From: Neospora caninum Liverpool
Lineage: Eukaryota > Apicomplexa > Conoidasida > Eucoccidiorida > Sarcocystidae
DNA length: 64,000 bases
Assembly: GCF_000208865.1 (NCBI RefSeq)
Contig: NC_018398.1
Coordinates: 1,488,001 to 1,552,000, forward strand
Direction: 5' to 3'
The position numbers and the translations under genes are program-made. Positions 37,401 through 50,178 of the stretch are shown here, piece after piece. A model generated the notes under the pieces. That model saw nothing but the letters and a program-made list of their open reading frames with translations. It was not told the DNA's origin and made no database searches. Position 1 is the first letter of the stretch. Every line of letters begins with the position of its first letter.

Positions 37401-40400
37401 AGAGCCACACTCTCCGAGGAGAATCTTGCGACTAACCCTGCACGGCGGTCAAGTTTGGCCAAAGGCCGATCTATCAGCGCAGACGTCGGCTTTCTTCCAA
37501 GCGAAGCACACGCGAATTCCTACGGTGTCCTCAGACACAGCATGCAAGCTGCACATCGCTACAGGGGTTGTTCAGTAACTAATCGTACGGCGAAAACTTA
37601 CCTGACGCCGTGCTCTGGACGGAAAATCCCTCGCATGCTGTCAAGGCGACGCCCTCGGGCCCCTGCAAAAGCACACAGAAAGGGAGTAAACGCCTCAAAC
37701 GCGAGCTGTGAATGTGAGTCGCTGCAGCGCCACTGGCGCAGTACTGACAACAGCGCCTTGGTCTCATCAAGCGGGCGAGTCCTTAGAGGCACACCGATCC
37801 GAATGCAGTCGACCAGGCAGCAGAGAGTGTCACCAGCAAGTGTTGTCTCAAGCAGTACGGATTTGACAAGCGCCGGAAGGCCTACGCCGCACCAAGGCTC
37901 CCGGGGGGTGTTTGCATGCCCAGCCCCAGACTCACTTTGGATTCTGTTTCCTTTTCTCGGGAGGCTGAACGGCCGTTTCCTTCGTAAATTGCTTTCCCTC
38001 CGCATGCGGGCCAGGCAAAAGGTCAACCACGGGACACAGGCTAAACAGCGCCGTTCGCATGTGTGGACTTACAGTCAGCGAAACTGAGGGCGGCACAGTC
38101 CCGGCTTTATCCACCAGTACGCGGAAAACGGCCGAGCTTGCCAGAGTTTCACTGCCTCGATAAAACGCTCGGGCCTCGAACGTGTACGCAAGACCACGAA
38201 CAAGACTACCGGCCTTCGTCGTTGCTGTCGTAGGCGTGCTCGACGCGATATCGACAAGTTCCTGCAGTTTGAACGGCCGACCGTCCGGAGAAACCGACCA
38301 CTCGACCAGAGTCGATGGACGGGCGCCGGCTGGGAAGTGTGGACACTGAGCAACCGCGATTCCCATAGTCGCCGTTTGGCTCGGCTCCAGTTCGAAAGAC
38401 GTCGCGGTCGTGGGCGACACGGTGGGAGGCGCAAGTTCTTTTGTTACTGCGAGTGTCGCGGAGGCTGCAGCAGTACCCGCATCCGCACATCCGCACCTGT
38501 CCGAACACACGTCCTGAGGCGCCATCAGTGCCCGACTGGGGAAACCGCCGACTCTCCAGGTGTCTCGCGACCCAGTAGCGACAGTGGGAAGCCTGGAGCC
38601 GCGACACCCGACCGCGATTTTGGCAAAACTGGCAGCTACGTCATCATGCGTTAACTGCTCAGGCCCGATCCAGAAGAGAAAAAAAGGACCTCAGTGGAGA
38701 GCAAAATTGACCTGGCGGGCAGAAGGGGTTAATGTCTTGTGTTTCTGGGCGGATGTAAGGACTGTCAGCCAGATGGTTGAATGGGCCGGAGCGATTTGAG
38801 ATTTTCTATGTCAATATCTAGTTGACAGGAGGCAACGAGGAACCCGCGACTCGGCGCCTATCTGCTGATAGCTTGCGGACCGACGCTGTGGACGCGCCGC
38901 GCGAAGCAAGACTTCTTCGGATGCCGCTTTCGGTGGCAGCTCTCGTACACTGACAACTCTATGCTTTGGAGCATGCGACCGCGTAGGCAGCCTGCGAACA
39001 CGGTCCAGTGTACTCTGTTCAGTCCACCTCAAGCGTCGACTGCCTTCTTCACGTGTCGACGGCCCTAACTTACCAGATGCTGTCCGCATGTCCCGGTCCT
39101 TCACCTCGAGGACGATGGTGAACTTGAGGCTTTCTGCTGATGCAGTGGAGCCAAGGAGTTGCTCCACAACGCCGTAGACAATGTCGTCTGGAATGGTCAG
39201 AGCCAGGGTCTTCTCTGCTTCGGCGAGTTCCTTGATTTCTCGTGGACAGTCGGCAGTTACGCAGGCCCTGGCACAGTCACGCCCAGTGTGTTATCTCTTC
39301 ACAAGTGTCGATATATGCGTGTCCAAATCTTCGTGAGCAGTCACAGGGCGGTCCCCGGACGGCATACTGTGAGGCGTGGCCCTAGAAGGTTGCCCCATGC
39401 CATCCATCGAATCGTTCACTGCAAGTCCGGTGTTGCTCAGTTGCGTTTTCGGTTCTCCAGGGGCCGATGTCGACACTGCCACACCGTCAGAGTCGCAGCC
39501 CTCCGAGGCTCTCGCGGGAGATGACCGCACTTTCACGAGCCTCGAGGAGGCAAAATACTGTCCGAGTGTGAAAGTGCGTAGCTGCACGTAGTCAACCATG
39601 CCTCTTGTTAGCAGTGACGAATACAGTTCCCTTCCACACCGGTTCGTCCTCCAGGAGCTATTCGCTCTGCCGAAAAACTCACCAGCTGACGGTGAGGCCA
39701 GGTTCAGAGGCGGACGCTGTTTACACACCACAGGAGAAGCGTGCAGTCGCTTTGCATGCAGGCATGGTGGCGAGCCTACGTACCGCTGCCGCCAGGGCTG
39801 TGTCGATAGAGCCTGACGAGCCGCCATAGGAAGTGATTCCGGAGCACCCTCCGAAGAAGAACTGCGCTTCCCGGGCACAGGTGAAACCTCCGGATGTGGC
39901 GCCTCGATACCCGTTGTACGCCGTTCATCTGTCAACGGACACCTGTTGCAGAGAGAGCTGTGACGGCAGGAGCGTTGTGCGATCGCTCACATGTTGTTTC
40001 GGTTGCGTCCAGAAGAATTGGCTGACAGTTCCGCACGACTGTCGGGTACTGCGGCACACAAGAACGAAACGCCTCGCGCTGCTGGCCGGCTAGTCTGGTC
40101 CTTTAAGAAAGCAAGTTCGTCTTGTGAACAGATCCTGCACAGTCCCGAGGCGGCATGCGGACTCCGCGACCGCCGTAGGCTTTCTGTGACTCCCGTGGGC
40201 TCGCTAGACCGTGGGCACCATACAGACTGGGCATTTCGGTCCCCCGATCTAGCTGTATGACTTATGATCGGAGTCGCACCGAAAGATGGCCCTCACGTAC
40301 CTGCAACTGTATAACCGGAGGAAATCCAGGCGCCGGACGAACTTGGAGCTCGAAAGATGCGTAGCTCTTCACGCGCGTATCGTCGAGGTATGTGACGGCA

Positions 40401-43400
40401 ACACTCACAGTGTAGGCCGCAGCAGGTTTCAAGCTGTAGGCAGGAAATGTCGCGCTGAGAGCTTCGTCGCTCAACTGGAGGATCTGGTTCAGATCACGCG
40501 GGTCCTCCTTGGACTTGACAGTCCAGCGAATGTCTAACCCTTGGTTCTCGGCCGCTCCAGCGACGTTGCAGAACTTCAAGTCCACGCCCATGGTGTACGG
40601 GGATTTGTGTGAAACCGAGGCGGCAGTTGGAGTCAAGGATGTAATCTCAGGAGGCTGAAGATGAACTGCAATGCGAGTGGTGCTTGTCGCTGTGGGAGAG
40701 GAAGCACGAACACATCGGTTGGTCTCGAAAGATCAAGGGGACCGCCACGTGTCAGGAATAAGGGTCAGGTCTGCACGGGGACCATGGACGGAAGACGCGT
40801 TCCAGTCTTCCATAACAAAGTTCGAAGGGCTGTGCACTAATGCAAAGGCGCGCAAAGCACGCCGGAACTTTGCGCGTTGGGTCCCTACCCGTCGATGTCA
40901 CTTTATACGAATTCGTCAATGTTAGCTGTATCTGCAGGAGAAAGGTGCTGCCGCCGGTGTTGCCGTCTCGATGTGTCTTCGCCATGGCAAAAACAACATC
41001 GGAGCCGACAGTGAACATCAGTTTGTTCTTCTGTCTTCGTAGGACGTCGTTGATCGCTGCATTGCAGCCCGAGACACACTGCCTACGGCAAATGGAGAAG
41101 ACATTCGCCGCACAACTCCAAGAACATAACCGAAGAGCAGGTGCTCTTCTCTCTCTTCTCTCTTCGGGCCCTGTACCTACCCCTCCGCGCCGGTGGTCTC
41201 GACGACGCTCACCCTTCGAGCACCACGACTAGGGACGAACCACAGCACATGATGAATCAGTCCGACAGTTTGTTTCTAGTGGTGACTCCTACTATATTCC
41301 GCAGCCTTATACAGGTTCGCAGTGCTTGGGTGGTGCGACATCGGCAAGGTGGACCTGTCACTGCCTTTCGAGTCGCTCCGCATTTTCCACGGTGGCTGAA
41401 TCCTAGGAGCCAATACGGAACGAAAGGAGCAACGGGGGTACCCTCTGGCTTCGCGAGAGAGTTCCCAACCGATTTGGAGGCGTGTCAGCCGCACGGCTGC
41501 AAACAGCCGATGTTTTTTCCCGTAGGTGTAATGTCAACCTGATTTTTTCCGTACCAGGTGGCTTCCAATCTGTTGTCAGGCGCATTCGCTGTACACATGT
41601 GCACGTCAACACGCCTATTTGCGAGGTCATTAATAGTTCCTTTCGAAGCGCCCAGCGGAGCCAACGGTCGCAGGGAAAAGCCTTACGAATCTTCGAGCTG
41701 TAGTTTGTGTGTTTGGACACTCCTAAATGGTCTCAAATACTGCCGGCATCCGCAGGCTGCATGCACGGTCTTGCTGGATAACAGATGCCTTGATTTACAT
41801 GATAGAGCTTGCGAGTCTTGTGGCGTGCATACCCAGATGATGGCCGACGGGATCGGCTCTGCGGCAAGCTTAAAAATTATGTGAACATTTCTGCGGCTAT
41901 TGGGAAAACTTACACTTGGAGGCCGATGCGTCAATCTGGAATGTGTCGCATGCCTCAACAGAGTCCGGCATCTGCACTCCAGTCAGAACAATTTAAGCAC
42001 AAGGCACCAGAGAACTCACAGAAGCTGGTGTCTGAATATCTGGATATACTTTCTTGCCAGCTTCGTCAGGAGTCAGCACTGGGCATCACTGCATCTAGGT
42101 ACCCCCCTCCTGGGCCACCTACAAGAAAGGCATCCTGAGGAACAAAGCTGACGCATCCACACTTGCCAGGGTATAGCTGGTATCAACACCTCATAACTGC
42201 GGAGTGAGACAGTCTGCACAAGTGCCGCCGTGTCACACAGGAGCACGAAAGAGAACACCGCTGTCACGCCACCTCTGCTTTGCCGGATGTTCCTCACCAA
42301 AGGAGTTAGCCTTAGGTTGCTAAATTAAAACGCTAAGGGCTGGAATGGTTGGATCTTTGTGCCTGCCCATCAGCAAGCAATCGAGGAACGTGGCACTCAT
42401 GTTGAGGGCTGGCTAGTCTTGGGTGTATCGGACCGAACACTCATCTCTCGTATAAAGAGAAGCACCACACGAAAGTTTCACCGTCGGCAGCCGCTGTTGT
42501 TGAAACGCTGTCCTTCCCTAAAACAATTACCAGTAGTACCAGCAATGCCTATCCTTCCCGAATATAGGCCTGTCAAACTGTATTTCAAGCCCTGTCGGAA
42601 GCGGGAGAGAGCAACACCTCCTCATCCATAGTGCTTTACCCTTCGTGCAGCGACGACAAGGGCTTTTTATCAAGCGATCGCGGCATACCTGAAGTTGTGC
42701 TATTGGAGGACGAGGCTGTTCGACGTCAATCTCTATAGTCGTGGATCCTTTGTAAGAGGGAGCGTCAACGTATGACACCTCAAGAGTTATAGAGTACCGC
42801 TCGCCCGGCAACAGCGATATTGGAGCCAACGAGACGGTGAAGTGCATGGTAGTCAAGTTCCCGTCGATCTCAAGAAGCTCCGCTGCCGTTCGTGGATCAT
42901 TCGCACTCTGCACCGTCCACTTGATCGTCTTTTCGTAGGGAGTACACGCGTAGACTCCGACAGTAAACGCAAATCGCCTCTCATCATTTTTCACTGTCCA
43001 CACTGTGCCGTCGGGCACAGAAAAGTATGGCACGAATGGCTCGTATGCGACAGAAGCAGATCCTTCAACTGAAGAGGAGAACCACAAGAAGAGGCACCAA
43101 CAGATATTTGCACAGTGGTCGAACAGATTGTGTTCCAGGGAGGCTGCGGCGGCTGGGAAAGGCGTAATGGCCCAGCGAGAATAAGCAAAGCTTAAGTGCG
43201 ACAGGCTGCAGGCCAGTAGAAACGGAATCAGTTGTTGTGGCAGAGACCAATGGTATAGCACCGATCGATCAGTGTTTGATGTGCGAGTTTCCGCGAAACG
43301 TCTGTTCAAGCCGTGGCGCAGGTGAGTAGCTGTCCACAGCCGCCACGCCTGCTTCTTTATAGCAGACTCATCCCGTTTCAACTCCCATCCCCGAGAGGCC

Positions 43401-45961
43401 TCCCTCGATACGGTTGCCTCCGCCACCTTGATCTTTATGTGTTTGCTTTCATTACTGGTAGCTATTGCGCTTCCCACTGAAAACGTGGCACCTCATTTCG
43501 ATCTGGAGAATCTTATAAATGCAGCATTTGCGAGGTGAAGTGCTGCGTTTGCGCAGTTACACTGGTTGAAACGCCGTGACCTATGCTGTGTGTTCGGCCC
43601 TTTTTTTTCTCTGGTGTCCAAAGAGATCTGAAGCGAAAAGAAAGTAAGGACGTGCCTGTGCCTTTGTTGATGATACCCCAGTTGTAAGCCCACTCCACTC
43701 TCAGCGTATAACTGAATACGGACAATGACGGATTCGCGCGCTTGGCAATCTTCGCCGCCTCGAAGATCGCTTCTCCCGGAACATCGACCACCATTCCCGA
43801 GTGGCCGTTCACAACCCTTTGCAGGGGTGTCGCACACTTTGGGCAGGACCTGAGGGCACGGGAGATGCACCGCACGCGCATCACCAGAGAGAGGTCTAAT
43901 GGGGGCGGCAGAGGCTGAAGCTAGTACGATAGCCAGGGAGTGAAGACAGCCAAGATTCGAGCGAGGAGAGTGACGATCACTGTATCGCCTGCATGCCAGT
44001 TGATCGGCGGCGACAGCCGACGACATGTCATCTCGGGCTGATACGCCGCATGGAGGCGGTACGGAAATGCTTACCAGTATAGCGACCACTTGAAGAAATC
44101 CGTCTTAGCTGGCAACAAGGGAGTAAAATCCGAAAAGAAGTAGAACTGGGAGGTTGGGAGGTCAGAAGAGCGGATCAAGCGCCACTCCGATTATCTCGGA
44201 CACTCTGTGAGGAAACGCCTCCCGCTACGCGCGGGTGTGTGCGGTTAGGTGTACGTTTTTGCTCGGGGAAAACTGGTGGCTCGGCAAGATTACTGTGACT
44301 TACTAGATACCTCGAAGCGAGCATCTTGGCAGTAGGACGCAAGACGACCTGGCCCCTGCAGAAAGGCATCAAACAAGTCTCGTCCCTCGCTATGAATCTC
44401 TGCGATTCAAGAGGCCATCATAGGTTCCGTTTGTCTCTTTTTAAGAAGACGACACAACGTGCAAGAGCATATTGCTCTCAAGCAACGGTACGCGCACGAG
44501 CATTTGTTTGAGAAACGGGCGGGAGAGTATCTCCTGTCCTTTAATTAGTGTCGGAGCTACGAAAGCGAATGCGGCAGATTCCCATTGATGAAAACGTAGC
44601 AGCACAGAATGGAGCGCGGCACCAACTTGCAACCGCCTTTCCTGTCTGCTCGAGTGTTCCGGGGGGCGAAGAGGAGGGCACGGCTATGCTATTGTTGACA
44701 AACCAAAGTGGTTCCCTGGCTTGTCCTACGGTTTTCCACGTTGATTTCAGACCAAGCAGGAACCCCTCAGTATGTACATTTGATAATTCCTGGATCAAGG
44801 AAACGGTTTTGCACCTACTACAAGAACGGGGGGATCAACGAAAAGAACTTGCGCCGCGTCGTGGCTGCAGGCCGAGGTGCTATGTGCTCTGCAGTGTTCT
44901 TTGCCGGACTCGGTGTCAATCATCCACTGGGATCCTGAGACAGCGGGGCCTTCCTCTGCTGCGGACAGCCGTCTAAGGGGGGCCCCCGACGTTTCTCTTC
45001 CTGTTTGGCTGCTGTAAGGTATCTGAAGTTCGATTGCGCCATTCTGCTTTTCTGCGTGGAGCCGTCTTTTGGAACTCCAGAACGGTGTTGTGGTGTCGGA
45101 AACTGGCTTTGGCACTTCCGGAACTACCAGCCAGTCCAAAAGCGCACCGTCACTAGAGCTATGTGACTGGCCAACAACTCTCGATGGACACTGGCAACTT
45201 TTATTAACAACTCTGACATTCTGCCAATCGATGGCTTGCTTGTTGGCCACTGCTGAGAGACCGCCCGTGGCAGACGCTGGGAACTGGACAGTAACCGTAC
45301 CATCCCTGTCACGGTACTCATAGCTGAGGTCAACGGTCCCGGGAAGGCCAGTGAAGCTAAACCTGGATCTTTTCCGTAAGTGTTGTTTTTTATTGTGTCC
45401 ATGATGCACTAGAAAGCTTGGGACGTCGTTAAAAGAAGCCACTCGTGGACAAGCTTCGAAAAAGCAGCTGACCGTGTCGGGGTTGGAGACGGAGAGCACG
45501 CCACGTTTGCCGTGAGCAGAGAGTGAAAATAAGGCAGCGTCACCTCCAACAGCACTCGTGTGTCTAGGTCCAGACCCCCACGAAGTTTTCGAGAAAGCGA
45601 CTACATCAGGGAGCGCATTGCCTAAGCTCAACGACCTGTCGGGGGCTTCCAAGCTACATAGTGCAGCTAGCCTGTACCAGAAGCCTTTTCTGTCAAAAGA
45701 GCGGAACCGCAAGTTGAACTGCCCTTTTGCAGCGCGGACGCGAGCGTTACTTGGCAATGCATTTTCAATGACAGGCGGGTCCGGAAAAGCGGAGAGGAGA
45801 GAGTCATGGCACCGCACAGCGTTCGCAGTGGCCGTATTTTCCTTGGAAGTGTGGCCTCCAGCGACACGGCTCACACAACAAGCTACCAAGCCAATGCATG
45901 TCTCCAACAAAACTCCGGAGAAGAGCAAGAAACTACATGAGACTCTAACCCTGAACGCCAT
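34405..45961 (-). CDS. Secreted multi-exon protein with alternating type-A and REJ/PKD-like type-B repeats
   Basis: Starts at the ATG at 45961 with a signal peptide (hydrophobic core SCSFLLFSGVLLETCIGLVACC). A unique exon of about 1.1 kb follows, containing one A-like segment (CFFEACP). Repeat exons come in pairs. Type A: 43849-43656, 41082-40889, 39267-39074, 37127-36931, 35177-34987; 191-197 nt, beginning with a Cys pair (CxxxCP in most) and ending in an amphipathic strand plus (T/S)xG. Type B: 43068-42689, 40665-40301, 38464-38073, 36514-36138, 34805-34405; 120-131 codons, with a central W, then LxxGxxYT and an alternating hydrophobic strand. A ends and B begins in phase 1; B ends in phase 0. 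B resembles the Fn3-like units of REJ (receptor for egg jelly) and PKD domains, suggesting a surface or adhesion role. Exons joining B to the next A are unresolved because the phases do not match directly. No C-terminal membrane segment was found; the last B ends at a stop. The region could be two genes. Confidence 0.6.
37200..37662 (-). pseudogene. Broken A/B repeat pair inside the repeat-exon gene
   Basis: A 61-nt exon-like piece (37662-37602) has perfect splice signals and ends like a type-A exon (VQSTASG|GTAAGT, phase 1), but it lacks the Cys-containing first half. Downstream, at 37440-37200, segments of a type-B repeat can be recognised in different frames: the strand before the conserved aromatic (TVKIYW), the KSEKDPRT turn and the VGGTT...VSVVF strand. 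They are separated by frameshifts and in-frame stops. This pair therefore looks decayed, while the flanking pairs are open. What I infer is exon loss after repeat expansion; an assembly error is the alternative. Confidence 0.5.
39784..39861 (-). other. Candidate linker exon in the repeat-exon gene
   Basis: A 78-nt open segment between a good acceptor (GCGCAG) and donor (GTACGT), translating to a Gly/Ser-rich peptide with one Cys (FFFGGCSGITSYGG...). It sits between a B exon (ends 40301) and the next A exon (starts 39267), where a joining exon is expected. Its phase (0 to 0) does not by itself satisfy the A exon, so it is only a candidate. Confidence 0.3.
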
Positions 45962-48900
45962 CGTGGAGGGCACCACACGCAGCAGCGTTCTCAATCCGAC
46001 GGGCCAGGTTGCCTGGAATGGAGAGCCTTTGGCGCATAGTGGCCTTAACTTATGCCGGTCACTTCAAACAGGGGAGACTTTCTGTCCATCCACCTGCCAC
46101 GGTTTCTGCAATCGTAAATAGAGCGGCGAGGCTCAACGTCCACCTACAAAATAGCGGTTAGCGCACGGGTACGAAGTGCCAAGACGGTAGTTAAAGCCCT
46201 TGCACCACGGTCATATCCAGCGTGGCGAGGGACGGCCTCTGCCCTGAACAGCGATTAACCTTGACATCGTTGAGGTCTTTTGACAGCTAAGAGTTGGGAG
46301 ATACGGTCATCTTTGATGCAGATGGTCCAGCACGGCCGTGAGCGAAGACGCCTTACTCAGTGCAGTCTGACAATTGGTGCGTAGTCTAGTTTTTTTCTGT
46401 GCGCATGCACGCGTGAACTAACGCTTCATCCTGGAATGCATGCTGCGGTCATTAGTGTGGAAGAGTTCGCAGCACAACTGTTATCAAGCACACCGGTCGC
46501 GACAAATGCTGTCTAATATCAGAGTGATCCACTTCGTCCGGGAGCACACCCCCGTTCTCATCGAGGGGCAAAGCAAATGCCTCCAAGAGAACAACAGCCG
46601 TTTTTTAGGGTTGCGAGGGGTGAACCACACGGTTTGAAAGAGACATGTCTGTGAAGTCCACGCTTTGTCGTACCGCGTGAGACAGCGCCGTCTCGTCTTC
46701 TTCATGACTGGGCCAGGCCGCACGCAGCCTGCTGAAACGTACATGACGCCGCAAGTGCGGATCGTGCGTCTGCATCTTTGATGAGGAACATATGCTTCGC
46801 CGGTGTACTGCGTCGCATTCATTTCAGCAATCGGCAGTGCAAGTTTTAACCACAGGACCCCACGCCACTCAAACCCATTTGGAGCGTCGGCCGTGTCTCC
46901 TTGCCGTTACCTTAGCAGCAAAGAGCTAGTTGCTCCGTCGGGAGGCGGGGCAGGCAGCGAAGAGCTCGGCAGCACGCGTATGAATCGTCCGCGAAAACAC
47001 CACTCTTCAGTCAATGTACATGAATGAGGAAGCATGTTAAGTAGCCTGGATGTCGGTGTTGTTGTGAAGAAATGCATTATCAACAGCCCACCTGTTTAAC
47101 TGAAAAAACAATAAGAGTCATTGAGAGGGGGAGTTCTGTCACCCGAAAGAACAAGAAAGAAGCTCATCATCCAGAGCAGAGCGCTGCTCACGCCTGTCTC
47201 GTCCTAACGGTGCAACAGTATTGCGTCGCGTTTCTCTTACATCTGGATGTGCCTCCCGCTAACTCTCGGACCATCGTTGACCCAAATTATTTCATCCACA
47301 AAATTGCGCTCTACTCAGTGATCAAAATCGTGACACTCTACTTAATGATTTACCTTACACGCAATCATCTGCTCAGCAGCCGGCTCGCTGTTTCATGCGG
47401 ATGCCTCGATGAAGACACTAACCTAAACAGAAGGAGTGTCAGAACGGTATGATTGCTCATTTCAACGTCGATTCACCGGATGATGTTTATCGAGCATCCT
47501 GATGCTGGTGGTGTGACATCCCCTGAGACACTCTGAGCAGGCATGCATCACCTGACTGATCTGCCTCGAGAACGGTTGTCCACAAGACCATCCGGTGGGG
47601 AGTATCTGCCAAAAGGATTGATGTAGCCGCGGTTCACAGTATCCCCCTACTTTCTATGGCTGTGAGAACAGTAGACACGTGTGACTCCTTCTGAACCCGG
47701 ATGTCTCGAAACCAGTAAAAGAGGCGAATCATTTCCCCGCGGTAGGGAAACCGTGACCATGTTCGGTTAATATGACCAGCTTTTGCGGTTCTGTATATGC
47801 TCGTGTATCCCAAGAGGCTAACTCGTGCGAGAAAACTTGCGAGGTCCAGGCGGAGCACACGGGAGTTCCGAGTTTACAATACCACCCGCTGGCTCCACTC
47901 AGTCGGAAAAACCATCTCCCGCTATTTCAACAGCTCTGTGCGCGGCTAGTTTACTCCGGGAAAGTTCGGTGCGTTTGACAAAACATGTGCAGGACACTCA
48001 CCAACTAAGAGGCGCCATACCGGAGCAACGCTTCTGTGCCAGCTTGTTCCACTGCGTGTTCCGCAACGAGAATCAATCTTTGACTTCCTTCCTTTTTTGA
48101 GCTCTTTCGTTCGTGTGGAAATGGGGTGAACTCCTGGGAGGGTTCTGGGGCACCCACCGGGGGCAAAGGGACGGGGGGAGCGGGCAGTTAACCGAGTTCC
48201 TGACGTGGAAAATCGTGCACAGTCTTGCTTAGCAGCGTACATCTGAAGTCAATACATGGTAAGGAAATCGTAAATGCAGGCCCTCACCGGTGCAAGCGTT
48301 CCTCAGCTTCTTTCGACGATTGCACGCAGATCAACTGCTCTGTCCTCGAGCCACCAGGGAAAGCTTTCTTCACATTTTTCCTTGCAACTGCGCTGTACGC
48401 CACGGGCGTGCGTATGGTGACTCGTCTTCACACACTGCGTGGCGCTACTTTACAATGCTTACCATCTGACTGCCGTTTCCTACTCTGCTTCAAAAAAACG
48501 ACCATTGAACGTCACAAGACCAAACTCGTTGGGGTTTGCCAAAACACAAGAAGCTACAGGTGCTAGACAGCCAACGGGCAAAGCCAACAGTCTTTATAAT
48601 GTCTGGACAGCGTTTCTGTTTGCTGGCCAACGTGTGGTAAGTAGGCCTAAGTGTTTTCGCCATCAGAAAAGCTCTACTACCTGTGTTGGGACAGGGGACT
48701 CTTCCCGGGCAGAATGCCCCCCATCTACCCCCCAACGGGCATCGACACAGTAAACACCGCGACGGAAAATGCATCGTGGTGACCCATCTAAATCGCCTTC
48801 AGCAGTGAGACACGTGGCCTGCCAGGTTCCTATAAGTTTGATAAATAGACTGCGTGCGCCAGTTGGTAACGCCATCACATGCCTGTTGCCAGCAAGGCGT

Positions 48901-50178
48901 GTTTCCTCGCTTGCACCACCGTACGAAACCGAAATGCCTTCACGCCTTGATATACCCGGGACAAAACCTACGGCGGCCAAATGCAACAAGGGCGGTCGGG
49001 CAGATTCGTCATCCTGAGCCAGTTCCATTCACCAGTGTGAAGGGACTAAATGCCTTATGCCTCCACATCACGGTCTTCCCCTGAGCTTGGGCGAGGGGTG
49101 CGGTTTTCTTCTTGTGAACGACCGCGACTTTCTTCACTAGATTGTCTGAAAAAACTAACCTTGGGGACGGCTCTGCTCAGCTTGCAGCCTTGCTGGAGGA
49201 AGAGCTGCACCAGAACCAAGTTCGAATTACGGTTTTTTCCCTACCTGTATCGTGGGAGTATGTGCAACTTTCTTTTGAACGACCGCAGCGTCGTGACCTC
49301 GCCCGGGTGGACGCCCTGCTAGGACCGGACGGCGGATCCTCAATCGCAATTCATGGCCGGCTGGCACGGCGCCGATGAGCAAATCCGCCTTCTGCAGAAA
49401 GTCCGTAACTTTTCTGTCGAAGGGAACATTCCGTGTCAACATGTTGAAACGAATGAGCGAAACCTTTAGCAAAGTTACCGTTCGATTCTTTTCACGTGCC
49501 GATTGATACCTGCGGCTGTTTGTTTGCTTTTCGACTGAGCAAAGGGCGACGGGTCAGCTTCTCTTACGGTGTCTTGTAACGCGGCAGGCTAGTTGGGCTG
49601 GTGACCCACCATTGCGGGCCTTCATGCAACTCTGAACGTATTTTGAGGACCGCAAGTACCTCGATTTTGGTCTTGAGTCTGAAGAGTGAGTCTCTGTCTA
49701 AATTTCACGCTGGAGCTGTCTGTTTTCCTGATCGTCGTGCTGCCGCACTTGTGCCTAATATAACGATCCTGTCCGCGTTGCGGGAAAACAAGTATAGTGG
49801 AGCAATGCGGGCCAGATTGACGTCCTCGATGAGTTCAACATATTTTGCAGCGCTCTTGCTCAGAACTAATACTTTTCTTCTGCTTGGATTGCGCGTCTAA
49901 CTACGGAGGGACTGGGGTTTGCGCCGTGTCGAATTGAGTCGACGGTTGCCTGTGCCAACCGCATCCCTTCCTTCACTTTCGCCACGACCACCGTATCGAG
50001 AAGACAATCGTGCCTCAAACCAATTCCCAGTCCGCTGTTACTCTGAGTCTCAGCGCTCTGTACGGACTGGATGAATATACCCTCGAATGACCCCTGCTGG
50101 ACCCATCGATCTTCCTCGACGCCAACTGGGCTAGAGAGACGGCGAAGCGTTGAAAGCTGTTAGTTTCACGCTGTCAGA
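45962..50178. other. Divergent intergenic region, no gene seen
   Basis: This lies between the start of the minus-strand repeat-exon gene and the start of the plus-strand secreted gene, so it should contain both promoters. Open frames of up to about 125 codons occur (47072-47452 plus, 48663-49028 minus, 49142-49378 plus), but none has a domain, a signal peptide or paired splice sites. Composition is mixed with no strong strand asymmetry. Confidence 0.45.
50135..50141 (+). promoter_or_regulatory. AGAGACG element upstream of the secreted gene
   Basis: An AGAGACG heptamer 38 bp before the ATG at 50179 matches the (A/T)GAGACG motif described in Toxoplasma dense-granule gene promoters. It is so close to the start codon that it may lie in the leader, and a heptamer is expected by chance in a window of this size. 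Confidence 0.25.

Noticed and set aside
48663..49028. 121-codon minus-strand open frame considered as a surface-antigen fragment
   Set aside because: Has a few Cys but no recognisable SRS-type pattern or signal peptide.
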